From Taenia hydatigena (lineage: Eukaryota; Platyhelminthes; Cestoda; Cyclophyllidea; Taeniidae): a stretch of 64,000 nucleotides of DNA. The stretch is taken from positions 28,836,487-28,900,486 of the forward strand of contig JADWOT020000001.1 in assembly GCA_036345935.2 (NCBI GenBank). The letters run 5' to 3'. The notes beneath the pieces were generated by a model, which saw only the letters and a list, made by a program, of their open reading frames with translations, made no database searches and had not been told where the DNA came from. The first letter of the stretch is position 1, and every line of letters begins with the position of its first letter. Below are positions 48,001-59,843 of this stretch, one piece after another. Made by a program: the position numbers and the translations under genes.

Positions 48001-50900
48001 TTTGAGTGGGTTGATGGCCGGAGGAATTCACTGTGGTACAGGTTATCAATGCAGGGAAGTCTGAAGAGCGTCATGTTTATTGCTGCCACCAACCGCTAAA
48101 GCGATATCTCCATCTCTACCCCCTCCTCCATATCATTGCTGTCTTCTCGGGCCTACTTTTAGTGTCGAAATGCTAACCAGAAAAATAAAAGGAGACACAG
48201 AGAAATTTGGCGAATTTCCTTCTATTTCCTTTTCTTTATTCTCATTACTTTCCAACTTTTACACTATAGCATGATGATATGTTTTAAATCAAGTTTTTGC
48301 CATTTTTGAAAGCATCGGGTGAAAGGAATGCGATGAGCAAACGTGTTTATGGGTGGATAGCTGAGTAGATGTGAGGGATTCAATACTCACCTCTTTTGCT
48401 TGCCTTGCATACCTGTAATCACGGTCACGGTCGGATGATCTGCTGGTGCTCACACCGCGGCTGGCAGTATTGACACAAGTGCCAGTTGACATGCCAAATG
48501 GGTCGAGCTTGCTGTTGGTGGTATGAAGTAGGCTGCGCAATAGAATAGGTCATTGACCAAGAAGCAGTCTGAACCATTCAATTGCCCGGCCAATATGAAA
48601 GGCAAATCCAGCGCAGAGGACAATTCCAACACACAGTGCATGCTGCAGTGGCGAGGACGGTCACTCTAAAACAGCAGATTTTGAAGGTGCCTCTTAAGCG
48701 AAACCCTAAGTGATCTAATGCGACAGCGTAGTTGAAGGAATCCACTATGGACAAAAGTGGCGCAGAAAGCAAATAAACTGGTTTCTTTTACGCGTCCTTG
48801 CTCGCCATTAACAAGCGTCTTAGCTTTCGTATATTAAGAATCCTGTACTGTGCATGTGTATGGCTGAGAAATATCCCAACTGAGGCTACACACAGGACTT
48901 AAGTAGATTTCTCCAAGCCATATGTTGAAGAGGATACTTCGTGTGTTTTTGATTGGGATCGCAGAAAGAAAGGGAATCGGGCAATGTCAGAGTTGGCCAC
49001 GGTGCAACCTATTTAAATGGCTGACTAGGTGGTTAATAGGGAAGCTAGTAGCTATAAGCAGGTTTTGTCCCCAACCAGCGTTTCTGTGTGAGTAGATAAC
49101 AAAGTGTGCAGGTTAGCCAGTTGAGCAGCCAGCCAGCAACGTGTACCAACGCTAGTCCAGTAGCGTCTTATATCCACGTCATTGACTAATTACTACCTAT
49201 CGCACCTGACGAATCAGTGCACGACCAAAAAGTGATGCTATCCGAATTCACACTAAGGAAGTCATCATTAATTTTAGCATAGCATAGTCACCTTACAACT
49301 GTAGTCTTTAGGTTGTTAGTGCTGTCGACCTTGGGGTGAAGATATTACATCACCTTGTGCGTTTCGTGTGTTGACTTGCAGATCAGCAGTCCAATTCGCT
49401 TGATGATGGTGACTGAGCTAACATCATGCTTCCAGACAGTGGGATGCTACTCCTACTCGTGTGCAACTCCCAGATGCAATGTCGGCAGTGGTGTGCAAGC
49501 ATTTCTGCAAAGGTGAGCAATAGGCATATGGTTTACTTGCCCTTCCACAGCCATTATTTTTCCGAAATAAAATAGCTTGAATACGAGTAGGCGACATTTT
49601 CCATCACCATCGACATGATTAACGAGGTGATGTGATGAGGCTTAAGCACGTTAAGAGAAAGCTTGTTGCTGGTACTGTACGCCGCTGTCTCCGTGTTTGG
49701 TAGTGTTGCCGTCCTACTGATATGGGTGGCCAGGTCGGTTGCTGCATCATCCACTGATGAGGATGGCTAGTTAGTCTAATCAGCACATCAACACACTTGC
49801 ACTATGCATGCCTGACTATTTAGTCGCCATTGTTGGGAGAGTAGAGCATAGCAAATACAATCCTCTATGTGGAATCGTAGTGATCTTTCTTTGAGAAAGA
49901 AATCGGCTCTCTGAACCAGCTTTGCACTCATCATTTCACTCCACTCATTGTCACAAGTGAAGTATGCTCGCTGCTCGCTATCACTCTGCCCGTTTTGAAG
50001 GAATGAAAGCTGAGTCTGCCACACATTTTAATCGGTTCGTTGGTTGCTGTGGGAGCCTTAGTTTCCTCAAAATGAGTAGAGTGAGGGCAGGCAAGGAGTA
50101 CTTTCCATCGGTGTTATGATGCTGGTTTGGTGAGGTCTTTACTTCCCTAAAGGCAGAAGACGACATTTGGTAGCTAGAGGCGTATTCAACAAACGCTTCT
50201 AGCCTAACATGGAGGACTGCTTAGTCAAGTACATAAATAATGGATGTGCCGATATGATAAGACCACTTCAGAACTGTCAACGTTAGTGAGTGATGCGATA
50301 GTCATCCTGGTCGTCCAAATTAGCAGAGGGACGCATGTGCCTACGTCATCATTTTGCGTCCAGCTGTGACCGTCGATTGGCTGATCATTTGCGCTTGTAA
50401 GGCTCACCATAATGCAGCGATGTTTACGCATTCATTAGGACTACTGGATATCAGCGGACGTTGGCTTATTCGGCGTTTGCTCTCCGAGGCATAATTAAGT
50501 TTATTCGGTTCGCCTAAGCGCATAAACAGTGATTTCAGAAAGATAAGCAAATACTTGACTGAGTGTATTAATGCAAGATAAGGGCAGCGCACCTTATGTT
50601 TACGCACTGCACCTGTGGCCGACCAGTCTAATGGATACACATTCCGTTGGAGGTAGTTTCATTCCATCATTGCTCATTATGCAGTGTTCAAGACGTAAGT
50701 ATATATCATAATTTGGCTTGATTCTAGTAGTCCTACTGTTGTAAACGGTCACAGATTTGATTCTCAGAAATATTTATTTTGATTAAACCTTTCGTTCATT
50801 CAACTTAGTCTGCATCTCAACTATCCTGCACCAGTGGTTGTCGAGGTGATCTTAGAGCCACTGCCAATGCATTCTTAACGGAAAAAGAAATGGGAGAACT
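48001..50900. other. Spacer with dispersed repeats
   Basis: The stretch 48240-48390 pairs with 63740-63910. The stretch 49585-49670 is a member of the 12480 family. The stretch 49775-50290 carries the motif family with 36829-36925 and 62681-62790. The stretch 50495-50560 resembles 54795-54850. No splice-supported gene was found. Confidence 0.45.
50773..50778 (-). terminator. Possible poly(A) signal
   Basis: An AATAAA on the minus strand lies about 390 bases past the stop of the cationic-peptide gene. It is the nearest one I see, but a hexamer alone is weak evidence. Confidence 0.25.
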
Positions 50901-51163
50901 GTTTGTAAATAATCAGTTCATATACTATCCTTCTTAACAATTAATTTAATAGTGAAGTTTTTAGAAGTCTGCAGCCTCAAAGTGTCCCAATCAGAGATCG
51001 AATGTCATTCATGCATAGATATATTTAGAAATCTCAACATTTCATCATCGTACTTTACTGAATTTCCTTCAATTCCAACGAAGAAGCTTTTAAGCAAAAT
51101 GAACTTACAGCAGCACAGAGTAAGGCTACTTGCAAACACCTGCTCGCTCCTGCGGCGTTGTCT

Positions 51164-51510
51164 TCAAAGGCTTTGAAGGATAATGGGGACGAGGACATCT
51201 CCATGCTTTCTGATGAACCTCCGGACACCATCACCGATCCTTCGAATAGCACGCCTCAGCCTTTCTCGAAAACGACGCCATGCAGCTGGCATGAGAACAT
51301 CCCTCCGCTCATCAGTTTTATAGGGTTGGTGCACCAATAAATCTTTCTTTGACTCAGTAAATACCTCATTATTTGGGGATCAAGTGCCCCAAACAGGTCC
51401 GCTTCTAATTTTCGTGCAGTCTCACCGTCTGGCACTACAGCAGGAGACACTCGATGTGAGGCGAATGCGAGGAGGAGAAGAAGACAGACCAGGCTCCAGT
51501 GTGATCGCAT
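51164..51510 (-). CDS. Candidate secreted cationic amphipathic peptide precursor
   Basis: The start ATG is at 51510-51508. Residues 1-22 form a signal peptide (MRSHWSLVCLLLLLAFASHR region). A short pro-region with PDGETARKLEADLF follows. A second reading frame, joined in phase by a proposed 62-nt intron (51364-51303, GAG/GTATTT to GCGGAG), encodes an Arg-rich stretch at 51283-51200 that includes WRRFRERLRRAIRRIG and VRRFIRK, then a hydrophobic tail ending at TGA 51166-51164. The predicted length is 94 residues. Hydrophobic residues recur every 3-4 positions in the basic stretch, the pattern of a membrane-active helix with net charge near +10. The layout resembles cathelicidin or helminth defence molecule precursors, but I see no direct sequence match to either. 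The acceptor is weak; a frameshift is the alternative to an intron. Confidence 0.5.
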
Positions 51511-51574
51511 TCTGTGCTTTGGTGGTATTTGCGGCGACTGGGTGCGTAAATGGTGTACAACACCTACGTTACGC

Positions 51575-51581
51575 ATTTATA
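51575..51581 (-). promoter_or_regulatory. TATA box for the cationic-peptide gene
   Basis: TATAAAT on the minus strand lies 65 bases upstream of the proposed start codon. That leaves room for a 5' leader of about 35 nt. The plus-strand paralog lacks it at the aligned position. Confidence 0.45.
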
Positions 51582-51599
51582 TGCTTCACCAAGCATAAA

Positions 51600-52204
51600 C
51601 GCTACCTGCAATGTTATGACGATGATCTTCATCGCCAGGAAGTAACGACAAATTCCGCTGGTGCAACTTATCATGAATAGTATTGCAGGGCATCTTCTGT
51701 CAGAATTTGCCGCAGCGAAATTGCTGTTCGGCAGGAAGAGCATTCCGATGTCTCATTAAATTTTACAGCTTCCACAGTCTTGTGCTTATTATAGGAACAA
51801 TAGCACGCGACATAGTTCAAGAGGAAGCGAGTTCGTCTTACATAACTCTTCCAGCGAATCTGTCTAGCAACCCAGAAAAGCAGCCTGCGATTGAGCATTG
51901 TCTAGGCTTTGGAACATTACTTTGCACGACTTTCCTGTCTGATGCATTTCGCCCTGTATGTGTCGTCTGTAATGAAATAAATGCTTTTCATGTTTAATTT
52001 ATTTGCATATTTGTTCACGGCCGATATTGTGCGAATGAGCATGTACCACGATGTTAGCGGAGACTCCTTGTATAAAGTCCTTCGAAAGATGTTGTGAAAT
52101 TTTAGGACGCCAGAACTCAATAATTATTTCTGATGATAGGAGACTAATTATGCGCATAACGTCTTAAATTTTTCGGTGACTTTAGCGTTATTTGGGGTAT
52201 CTGC
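51600..52204. other. Unassigned stretch upstream of the peptide gene
   Basis: Overlapping frames on both strands at 51671-51997 shadow each other. No splice support or recognisable product was found. Confidence 0.35.
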
Positions 52205-53085
52205 AGCTATTGGATGACATTTAGTGGAGTGCCACTAAATCTGGTGGCCACTAATTTAGTGAATGTAATGATCCCACAATTTGCAAACCTATGCATTCAA
52301 GTCTATGAACACTTTGCTACATACTCCCTTCGCTTCAGCTGCAAATCGCATCAACCTACTTTCTCCCATGTCTCTTCTTTGACCATTTGCTCTCCTCACC
52401 TCAGTCTATCGCTCACTCTCCCAACATGGATACCAAATACACCCTGAATTTAATTAAGAGTCGAAAGGGAGCTTTTGTTTAGCATCGCACTATTTGCTGG
52501 AATCGTCGTATTCTGTCCATGTTTACTTCGACCATCTAGACCTCTGATCTTATCTTGCCTGGTTCGCCTACAGCGACTCACATTGCCTTCCTGACCACTC
52601 GCTGCCGTGCACGCAAAACTTAAGTCGTTGTCTTCACACTTACGAGCAGTAACCCAAGCACATCGATGTTTACTGATACTCAAGTAAGTAGTCCTCAATG
52701 TTAGATGCGAAGTGTTCGACAAACACGCTTCATGCCACGGAACCGTCGTAATCTGCCTTCGATGGAAAAGATTACTTTCCAAATCGGCGCAGCTCTCGTC
52801 GCTCAGCCCTGTTTGCTGCTTCACCAATAAAGAGCGCTTGCTTCTTGCTCTCAATCCACTCGTAACAAGGAAATCAAGGCGGTCCTACTTCTACAATCAT
52901 TCACTCTAATGAGAACCTAGTTTGCTCTGATTCGTAATTATTGGGATGTGGTAACACCATGTACGACCTCTGTCACAATTGATGACTGCCTAGTCACAAA
53001 ACACGAGGTGCTTGCATATCTGCATTTCTCTCATGTGGCGATCACAGTAGTTCGGGGCGGATCTAGTGCATGACCAACTTTTCCT
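52205..53085. repeat. Repeat family D, third copy, with companions
   Basis: The stretch 52205-52610 matches 35380-35760 directly. The stretch 52650-52920 is the reverse complement of 36640-36900, and 52925-53085 is the reverse complement of the tandem unit at 36085-36635. The same modules thus occur here in a different arrangement. This block separates the two peptide paralogs. Confidence 0.8.
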
Positions 53086-53412
53086 CTTGAATGACATGAG
53101 ACTGTAATTATGTGCATAGCGTCTTAGTAATTTTTCGGCAACTTTAACGTTATTTGGAGTAGTTGCAGCTAGTAGGTAATATTCTCGACTTTTGGTTTTG
53201 GACTTAGAAGCATAGTGCTTAGGTGGACCCTCTGACGAATCCATTTGCACAGCGTCACGTTTTCGATGTACTTCAGACATTTTTATCGCCTACTCGTATG
53301 AACAACGACTTCGGTTAGTTAGGCAAGCGCATTACTAGGCTTGCAAGCACGTAGTGTAGGTGGTGCAAATCCTATCCAGACGTGGTTGCCTTAGGCATCA
53401 CTGAACTGCAAC

Positions 53413-53743
53413 ATCCGATCACAATTGGGCCTGGCTTCATTTCTTCTCCTTTTATTCGCTCCGTATCGCGCCTCTTCAGTAATAGCGCCAGATGGCAAGA
53501 GTGCACGGAATTCGGAGCTGGATCTGCTTAGGGTACCTAACAGTCTAGATAGCGAGAAGGTGTTCAACGCAAAGGGAGACGTTGAAAAGAATGAGGGACG
53601 AGAGATGCTGATTGACAAATCCGATGAAGCTGGTAGGTGGGGATGGCTTTGTGCCAGCTGGATGACGTAGCTTTCGACGGAGGATTAGTCGTGCTTACCA
53701 AAGGGTGGGTAATGATATCCGATGGCTCCTTAGGGCGCCTTAG
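53413..53743 (+). pseudogene. Diverged paralog of the cationic-peptide gene, degenerate
   Basis: It aligns codon by codon with the gene at 51510-51164. The hydrophobic leader (LASFLLLLFAPYRAS) is followed by APDGKSARNSELDLL. The basic segment at 53654-53740 keeps RSFRRRISRAYQRVG and IRWLLR. Every hydrophobic position of the helix is retained (Phe, Ile, Ala, Tyr, Val, Ile, Leu, Leu). The aligned start codon is ATC rather than ATG, and TGA at 53663-53665 replaces the Trp codon just before the helix. A 70-nt intron at the equivalent site (from GTGTTC after 53563, ending GATGAAG) would join the frames. I read it as a pseudogene unless it is spliced differently. Confidence 0.5.
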
Positions 53744-54991
53744 AAAATGGGTTTGGCTAAATGTCCACATTGTCGTGAAAGTCCAGTTTCGTTGACTGTT
53801 TAACTGCTTTTAAATAGCCTGAGTCCTTGACACTGTTGAAGGAGTTGCCTAAAATGCTCCCTAGCTGGAACTGAAGAAGTCTTAATGGTGGATGGCAATT
53901 AAATATCAAGATGACGAAACAACTAGGCATGAGTGTGTTGGTTTTCGAATTCAGAAAAACTTGATTTTTGTGGAATACACTCAGGTCTTTATCTGCGCCA
54001 ATACCAACATGGTTCCGTCGAGACCTGGATATTTCTCCTCCCCCGGGTTCCCTCTGTTATGAGATCCTGAAGATGACCTGGCATCAAACAATCGGAAGAA
54101 CCTATTAACCTAAGGAGCGGTTACTATTTTGCCTTAAAGAAAAGTAGGAGAAATTGAAAAAGCGCTAGTAAGTGACGATGGGGCAATCGTTGCACAGCAC
54201 GCACCACAGAGCCGTGTACATTAGACCACGTGGATTGAGATCGCACAAATACTTTTAAGAGGGTAACTCAATAAAATCAACGATGTTAGATGTTTGGCCG
54301 GTCCTGTATGGGTCTGAACACTGAATCTACAAAAACACAATCGTAAAATTTAACGTCTTCTCGACATTATGCCGCAGAACATGTTCTCGTTTGTCGTTTC
54401 TTGACGGGCGTAACGATGCTGGATTAGATCGCATTGTCTTTGAAATCATCTGCAGAGCGTCTCTTATCTCCATCAGCTGATTCAACAAACATCGAAACAA
54501 GTGTGTAATGAAAAGCCATCTCTGTAGATAACCACGAAGCAGGGAACTTAAAATACTCTCTGTTGGAATAGATACTAACATTCTGCCATGCTGCATTCTT
54601 CATTTTAATGTCCTGTCGTGCAGTAAATCCCAATAATCCACAATTGTATTCATTGCCACGAGAATGCCAAATGTTCCCATTTGTTGGGTTCATCACGTAG
54701 CAGCGACGCTTGCGCTCTCACCAGTGCAAATGTGTATCAAACAACGCCGGATTGAATCCCACAGCACTTGCTCTCTGTGGCAATATTTATGTGCATTCAT
54801 CCGACCTAGTAGCACATACCGTGATTTCGGAGAGCTAAGCAAATGCGGCAGTCAGCTCACAAGCCTGTAACTGAGGTTAACAACCCCATACTGCAGCACG
54901 TGATCGCAGTCCAGCCTGGTCTGCCTTCTTCTCCTACTTGCAATTACCTCGCATTGCTTCCCACTTACCCATTTACTTCTTGATCTGTCTA
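53744..54991. other. Spacer, no supported gene
   Basis: Minus-strand frames at 54327-54696 overlap each other in two registers without splice support. The stretch 54795-54850 resembles 50495-50560. Confidence 0.35.
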
Positions 54992-55662
54992 ATGGGTGTC
55001 AAATGTAACAGCACATGTCCACGCAAATGCAACTGCGAAATTTGCATTCAGTGGAGCATCGGTGTAATCACCCTTACCTATTTCCAGACAAAATCACCGG
55101 TAACACTACCAGCGCAATAACCGCAACCATCACTGACACTACTTCCCAGTTAATTTGGCGCAAACCATCGTCTACAGACCCTTCCGGCCCACAACCGATT
55201 GTCTTCCTTCAAATTACTTCTCCTGAAATGGCATATCCTTCTAAAATGCACTTTATTACAACATCGATGCTCAACACGACTAAATCTAAGCAACCGAACG
55301 GATGGTTTTCATCTCTAACCACATTCAATAACAGTACAACAGTTATTGTATTGAAGCAGTTGTATTCATTGCTCTCTGATGCCTACTGTGTTCGTAAAAT
55401 GATTTTGACTCCTGGTTGGCATTACTGCTACGTCACCTGATTGCAGAAGTACTCTACAGCTATGTTTAATTGCACAATATTATGCGTGCTCTTTTTATAA
55501 GAAATTTTAAAAATCTTCTTGTTATGCCTTATGCACTGCATTTTTTTTCTTTTTGCAGAACTTCGATGTTTCTTGTTCTCAATAGCAGCTCAGCTCTTCT
55601 GGAGGAAAGTGACCATTGAAGAATGGCATTGGCTAGGCTCAAGGTCATTCCATGGCGCCCAG
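54992..55662 (+). CDS. Candidate secreted or surface protein fragment, Cys-rich N-terminus
   Basis: The proposed exons 54992-55061, 55088-55393 and 55559-55662 join in phase. A hydrophobic run (PIYFLICLMG) precedes CNSTCPRKCNCE, which resembles the Cys cap found before leucine-rich repeats; no repeats follow. The middle exon is rich in Thr, Ser and Asn with several N-glycosylation sites (NTT, NST), and contains LIWRKPSSTDPSGPQP, somewhat like a fibronectin-type strand. The third exon follows a very strong acceptor (T-rich tract then GCAG at 55558) and ends at CAG/GTGTGA. The hydrophobic run starts before the ATG, so an upstream exon is likely. The first intron would be only 26 nt, shorter than any in TPK1, so that junction is doubtful. 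Confidence 0.35.
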
Positions 55663-56590
55663 GTGTGAATGAAAGTCACTGGCTAGTTTCAGGGTCATTG
55701 AGTCGTTATCCACACAACGCCCCTCTTTCGCCGGGAGGAAGACAAAAGGAAGGGGAGAATGGCATTTACGTATGTAATTGTAAGTCTATGATGATAACCT
55801 ATCACTCAACCTCTACAACATGCACTGCCCCATAGAGAATAAGTGCTTGCCAAGCTACTGCCCACCTGCCTGGTGTGCAAACACGCATGCACACACGTTG
55901 CATGGCCGAAACGATTTAAGATTTTGATGCACCTGCCTTAAACAGGCAACAATATTGCGCACAGAGACGACTGTCCACGATAGGCAAGTTTTCATTCGCT
56001 GGCCTATTTCGTCATGCGTTGGTGGTAATCTGACCTCCCTTTACACGATTCACCACACTCAAAAGATAATAAATATGGGGTGCACAAGACAATTGCTTTG
56101 TGCCAAATCGTGGATCATTCAGGTATGAGCGGGACCGCATATTCGACCAAGTCACCTGTTGCAGGTAGTAGCTTCATTCGATATTCCCACCTGGATTTTA
56201 AGAGTAGGAGTAGTTACTAAGAGCTTGCTAACTTTCTAAACTGGTGAGATTCTTTGATGAGATTTCAGTAAGGCGTGGTAATATTTTGACCAATCAGGCA
56301 ACTGCCTGACAAATGTATGGTTTGTGGCTAGATGTGTAGCTCGAAACAGCAGCGTCCCTCACTGAGGATTTGAAGGCACATTCAGCATTACAGCGCTGTC
56401 TTTTATTCCTTACCACGATAGGTATCATTGCAGTTCAGTGATTCGCGATTGCCTACCTCACAGGGGTAAACCCCTTTCAGTGTCGATGAAGACGAATGCA
56501 AATGCTAACATCGTTAGTCCGTTGCCATTTAACATTTGTTTACGGCAGTTTGCGATAGAAAATAAACAGCCTTTTTGATGAACGCAAACA
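55663..56590. other. Unassigned stretch
   Basis: No repeat partner or exon was recognised. Some short inverted and direct motifs lie near 55880-55960, with nothing further supported. Confidence 0.35.
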
Positions 56591-57767
56591 GTTTATTTGT
56601 TAGACCAACTGTTTCAGAAATAGCTGCAGTTGCTGTCACAACTTTTTGTTTTCCATTTGCACTGCCTAATCGCGTTGAATTTTGTAACTGCAAAACACTT
56701 CTTTGGATTGAGTGTGATTGCTTTGGCTGCTTTCGAACGGTTTGTTATTTAAGTAAAAATGAGTTTTGATGAATAAGATCCAATTCGATGCAAGGTAATG
56801 TAAACGCAAAAGTCTCATAATGTGGCTGTTAGGACGTTTTGTTTTCCAACTACGATGCCTACTCACGTACACTTTTCGCTGCATGGCACTTGAAGCGATA
56901 AGTTAAGAATGTTATGGCAATTTGTAATTTGTTTGCTTCCTAATGGCGATAAATTTTATTGGGAGGAGTTCTAACGTTGCTAAGGTTGTGGCAACTAATC
57001 ATTATCATTTTCTTGCTGATAAGTATTTGCCATGTTTATAAATCATTTTATGCATTTTTGTCCCTTTTCGTGCTAGAATAGACACTGAAGAGGAAGAGGC
57101 TGCAGCAGCAATGAGTGCGAGTCTTGCCTTTGCTATCACTTCACATATTTCTCAGGTAAGATTGGATTGTGCTGAATGAGTTGTTGCCGCCCCTTTTTGT
57201 GTGCAGCGATTGAATCAATGTGCGTTAATATGTTGGTTGGGAAAGTGCTGTTCTTTATCTGCTTTACCTGTGCTATTTTCATTACTATGATATGCGTGTT
57301 GTTGGCGCACATATGGATGGCGGAGGAGTGGGGGGGGCGAGGGGCAGGACCAGTGTTGTTTGTTGTGCTGATGGGATCATTGCTGTGAAACATGTTGTGT
57401 AGAGGGCCTCGGTGATAGCTTAATGGTAGGTTGCTGAGCTTTTACGGTATGAGTTGGTGTGTGAGTGAGGTAGACGCGGCAGGGGAAGGAGCGGAGAAGA
57501 AGTTGCTAGTGGGAAGCTTTGGCATCACTACGCAGACTGTACTTTGTAGCAATCCTAAGTGTTTGCTTGCTGAGTTGTCTGTTTCTTTTTTCCAATTAGT
57601 AGTTATGTTTGTGGATGTTAGCTTTGCAGTGCATTGGAACCTCACACATGGGTCTTTCCATTGTTTGTTTTTTTTTCCTTTTCAGATGCTACAATCTTAC
57701 CCTGATAGTTGTGATGGTGAAGTAACATGTGATGAGTGTGTGGAATGGTAGGCAACGCATTCTATCC
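56591..57767 (+). repeat. Segmental repeat A, copy 3 (truncated)
   Basis: It matches 625-1727 and 25435-26532. Both ends are abrupt: homology starts at the TTTATTTGTTAGACCAA stretch and ends right after the second conserved exon. It holds both segments that copies 1 and 2 have each lost one of, so it is the most complete version of this part. Confidence 0.9.
57064..57748 (+). pseudogene. Two conserved exons of the unrecognised gene (copy 3)
   Basis: The first exon (to 57155) reads IDTEEEEAAAAMSASLAF, then ITSHISQ, ending CAG/GTAAGA. The second (from 57686, after a T-rich TTTTCAG acceptor) reads MLQSY, then CDGEVTCDECVE, with a donor-like GTAGGC after GAATG. Frame and both splice sites are intact, but the remaining exons seen in copies 1 and 2 are absent because the repeat ends here. 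It is a fragment unless other exons lie outside. Confidence 0.5.
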
Positions 57768-59357
57768 TACCAACTTTTGCCTCATTTTCATTGTCCATCT
57801 CTTTCTCCTTCAATGCACCGCCACCACCGCCATCACCACATTCATCTGCAAATAAGCACACTGCAGACTGATTAATGCTTGTCGACGCCTCCACTGTCAC
57901 CACCTGTCCCTTCTTCATCTTCTACAGCATTCCAACCATCTACAAACCGTAAGGTGCTCAACGTCACATCACTCTCCCCTCACTAATACACATCTCTCCT
58001 CCCAATTCACCATGCCATTGCAAGGATGCAGTGCTACAACCTTCGAAGTATTCCACTATTTGCACTGGCAATGATCCCCACGGTGCATAAGCTGAAAGCA
58101 ACAAAAGCACAAGACAACATTCGTGGCCCTATTCTCTTCGCGAATGGAGAAGTCACACTGCACACCAACAACATGTTGCATTAAAATCGCATGCATTCAA
58201 AGCTGGCTGGTTCTTACCGAAAGGGTGTGTCGAAATCATAACAGCGCCTCTGACATCCCCGAGATCAACGACGTGGCTTATCGCGCCCAAATAGGCACAG
58301 TCGTTATGTGTGTGTTCAATCGCCAAACAAGTAAATCGAGGAACCACTAAATGGTGGTGGCATGTAGCTCGTGTCATCGCATCCTCACCACCACCGCCAC
58401 CACCACACTGACGCCATCCTAGTCGATCTACGTGCATTATGAAACACCAAAGTCTCTCCACTCGTTAATCTATCGCTTTAATAAATATAGCAGTAGCAGT
58501 AGTAGAAGTAGATTGTTAAAGTGGTTAAAGTGGTCAAATAGATTGTTGGACGGTCCCTCTTTACGATAAACCACACAAGTCAAAGTGGAGTCCGGCTAAT
58601 TGTAGCATTGAAATTCGGGGTACCGACAGGTCTCAAAGTGGTCAGCGTTGCCAATCTTGATGTGGGGACATCAAGATTAGTCATTCGTACCTCAAAGCAG
58701 GTGTCACCACATGCCTCGACGACGGTTCGATGCTAAGAATTTAAGTGAACTTGGGAGGAGACAAATGTTGCGCATATTGGTAATTCTAGTTGACTACATG
58801 TACCACTTAGTGTGACTTCCTCCCACTTATTCGATTAAGCCCGACCACCACCTACTCACCTACTCACTTTCAAAGCACCATTGCTAATTTCAATTTCATC
58901 TACACGATGCTTCTCAAATTGGGTAATAAAAATTAGCATTTGATGTGTCCTAAAATTTATATATATCACACGACTATGCAAGAGTGAAGGATGAGAGGTG
59001 GTATGGAGCACGAGCAACCAAGTAGCAGAAAGAGGAACAAAAAACAGTATCTAAGTTATTTCAAATTGACAGTAACACGCATACTGTCACCATGTACACT
59101 GCAGTGCGGCAGCAATTCACCAGTACATTGACCAGGTACGTGCGGAAGAATGCTGCAAAGACTAATTAATCCACCAACAGAGCCATCGCCAAGTCACCGA
59201 AGCAATCATCCGAGTGTGTTGGACGCAAACACATGGAATACGTGAGACTATGTAGGCTATCTGCTCCCACTCTGCTCTTTTCATGGGTGTGTAGGTCAAA
59301 GAGGAGAAACGAAAGCTGCATTTCTGCATTTAGAGAAGGTGTGCAGCAGAACGAAAC
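57768..59357. other. Unassigned stretch with CAC/GCC triplet runs
   Basis: Runs of CCACC-type triplets lie near 57818-57840 and 58386-58410. A 102-codon minus frame (58461-58153) spans the second run, including a Gly tract from it; the frame has no splice or homology support. The AGT-rich run 58488-58512 is a simple repeat. Confidence 0.4.
58653..58678. repeat. Perfect 11-bp hairpin with GGGG loop
   Basis: AATCTTGATGT pairs exactly with ACATCAAGATT across a four-base G loop. It could be chance, or the end of a small element; no terminator role is expected in this type of genome. Confidence 0.75.
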
Positions 59358-59843
59358 GAGTAGGTTATGCAGGTGGGTATCAGCATCCATCACTGGTGCT
59401 ATGAGTAACGAGGTGACGTGGTGATGTTTAAGCACGTTTGGATAAGGACCGGTGCTGTTGCTCTACCTCCACTGTCTCTGTAATTAACGCTTCTGCAACA
59501 CTCCGCCGAATTCCACGACCAGAGTGATCACAGCATCATTGATGGTGACGGATATCTAGCCACTTCGTCAGGTCGTCGCACTTGCGTCATATGTGCGTGA
59601 CCAATCAGTATTCCAAGTTAGAGGAGAATCGTTCGTCGAACACGTCTCTGGCTGCCGACCTGCCGTCAAATGAGATTTATAAAAATCGACCACCTAAAGC
59701 TGCTACCAACCCGGGCTAGCTGAATAGCCACGCCCAAGTTTTGTGGCAGCCATTTCTCGCCCAAAGCGAATTTGAGCACGATGTACTGACTGACGACAAA
59801 GGTTATGCAGTAGTAATTTACTAAAATAGGCCTGCCTCTCGAT

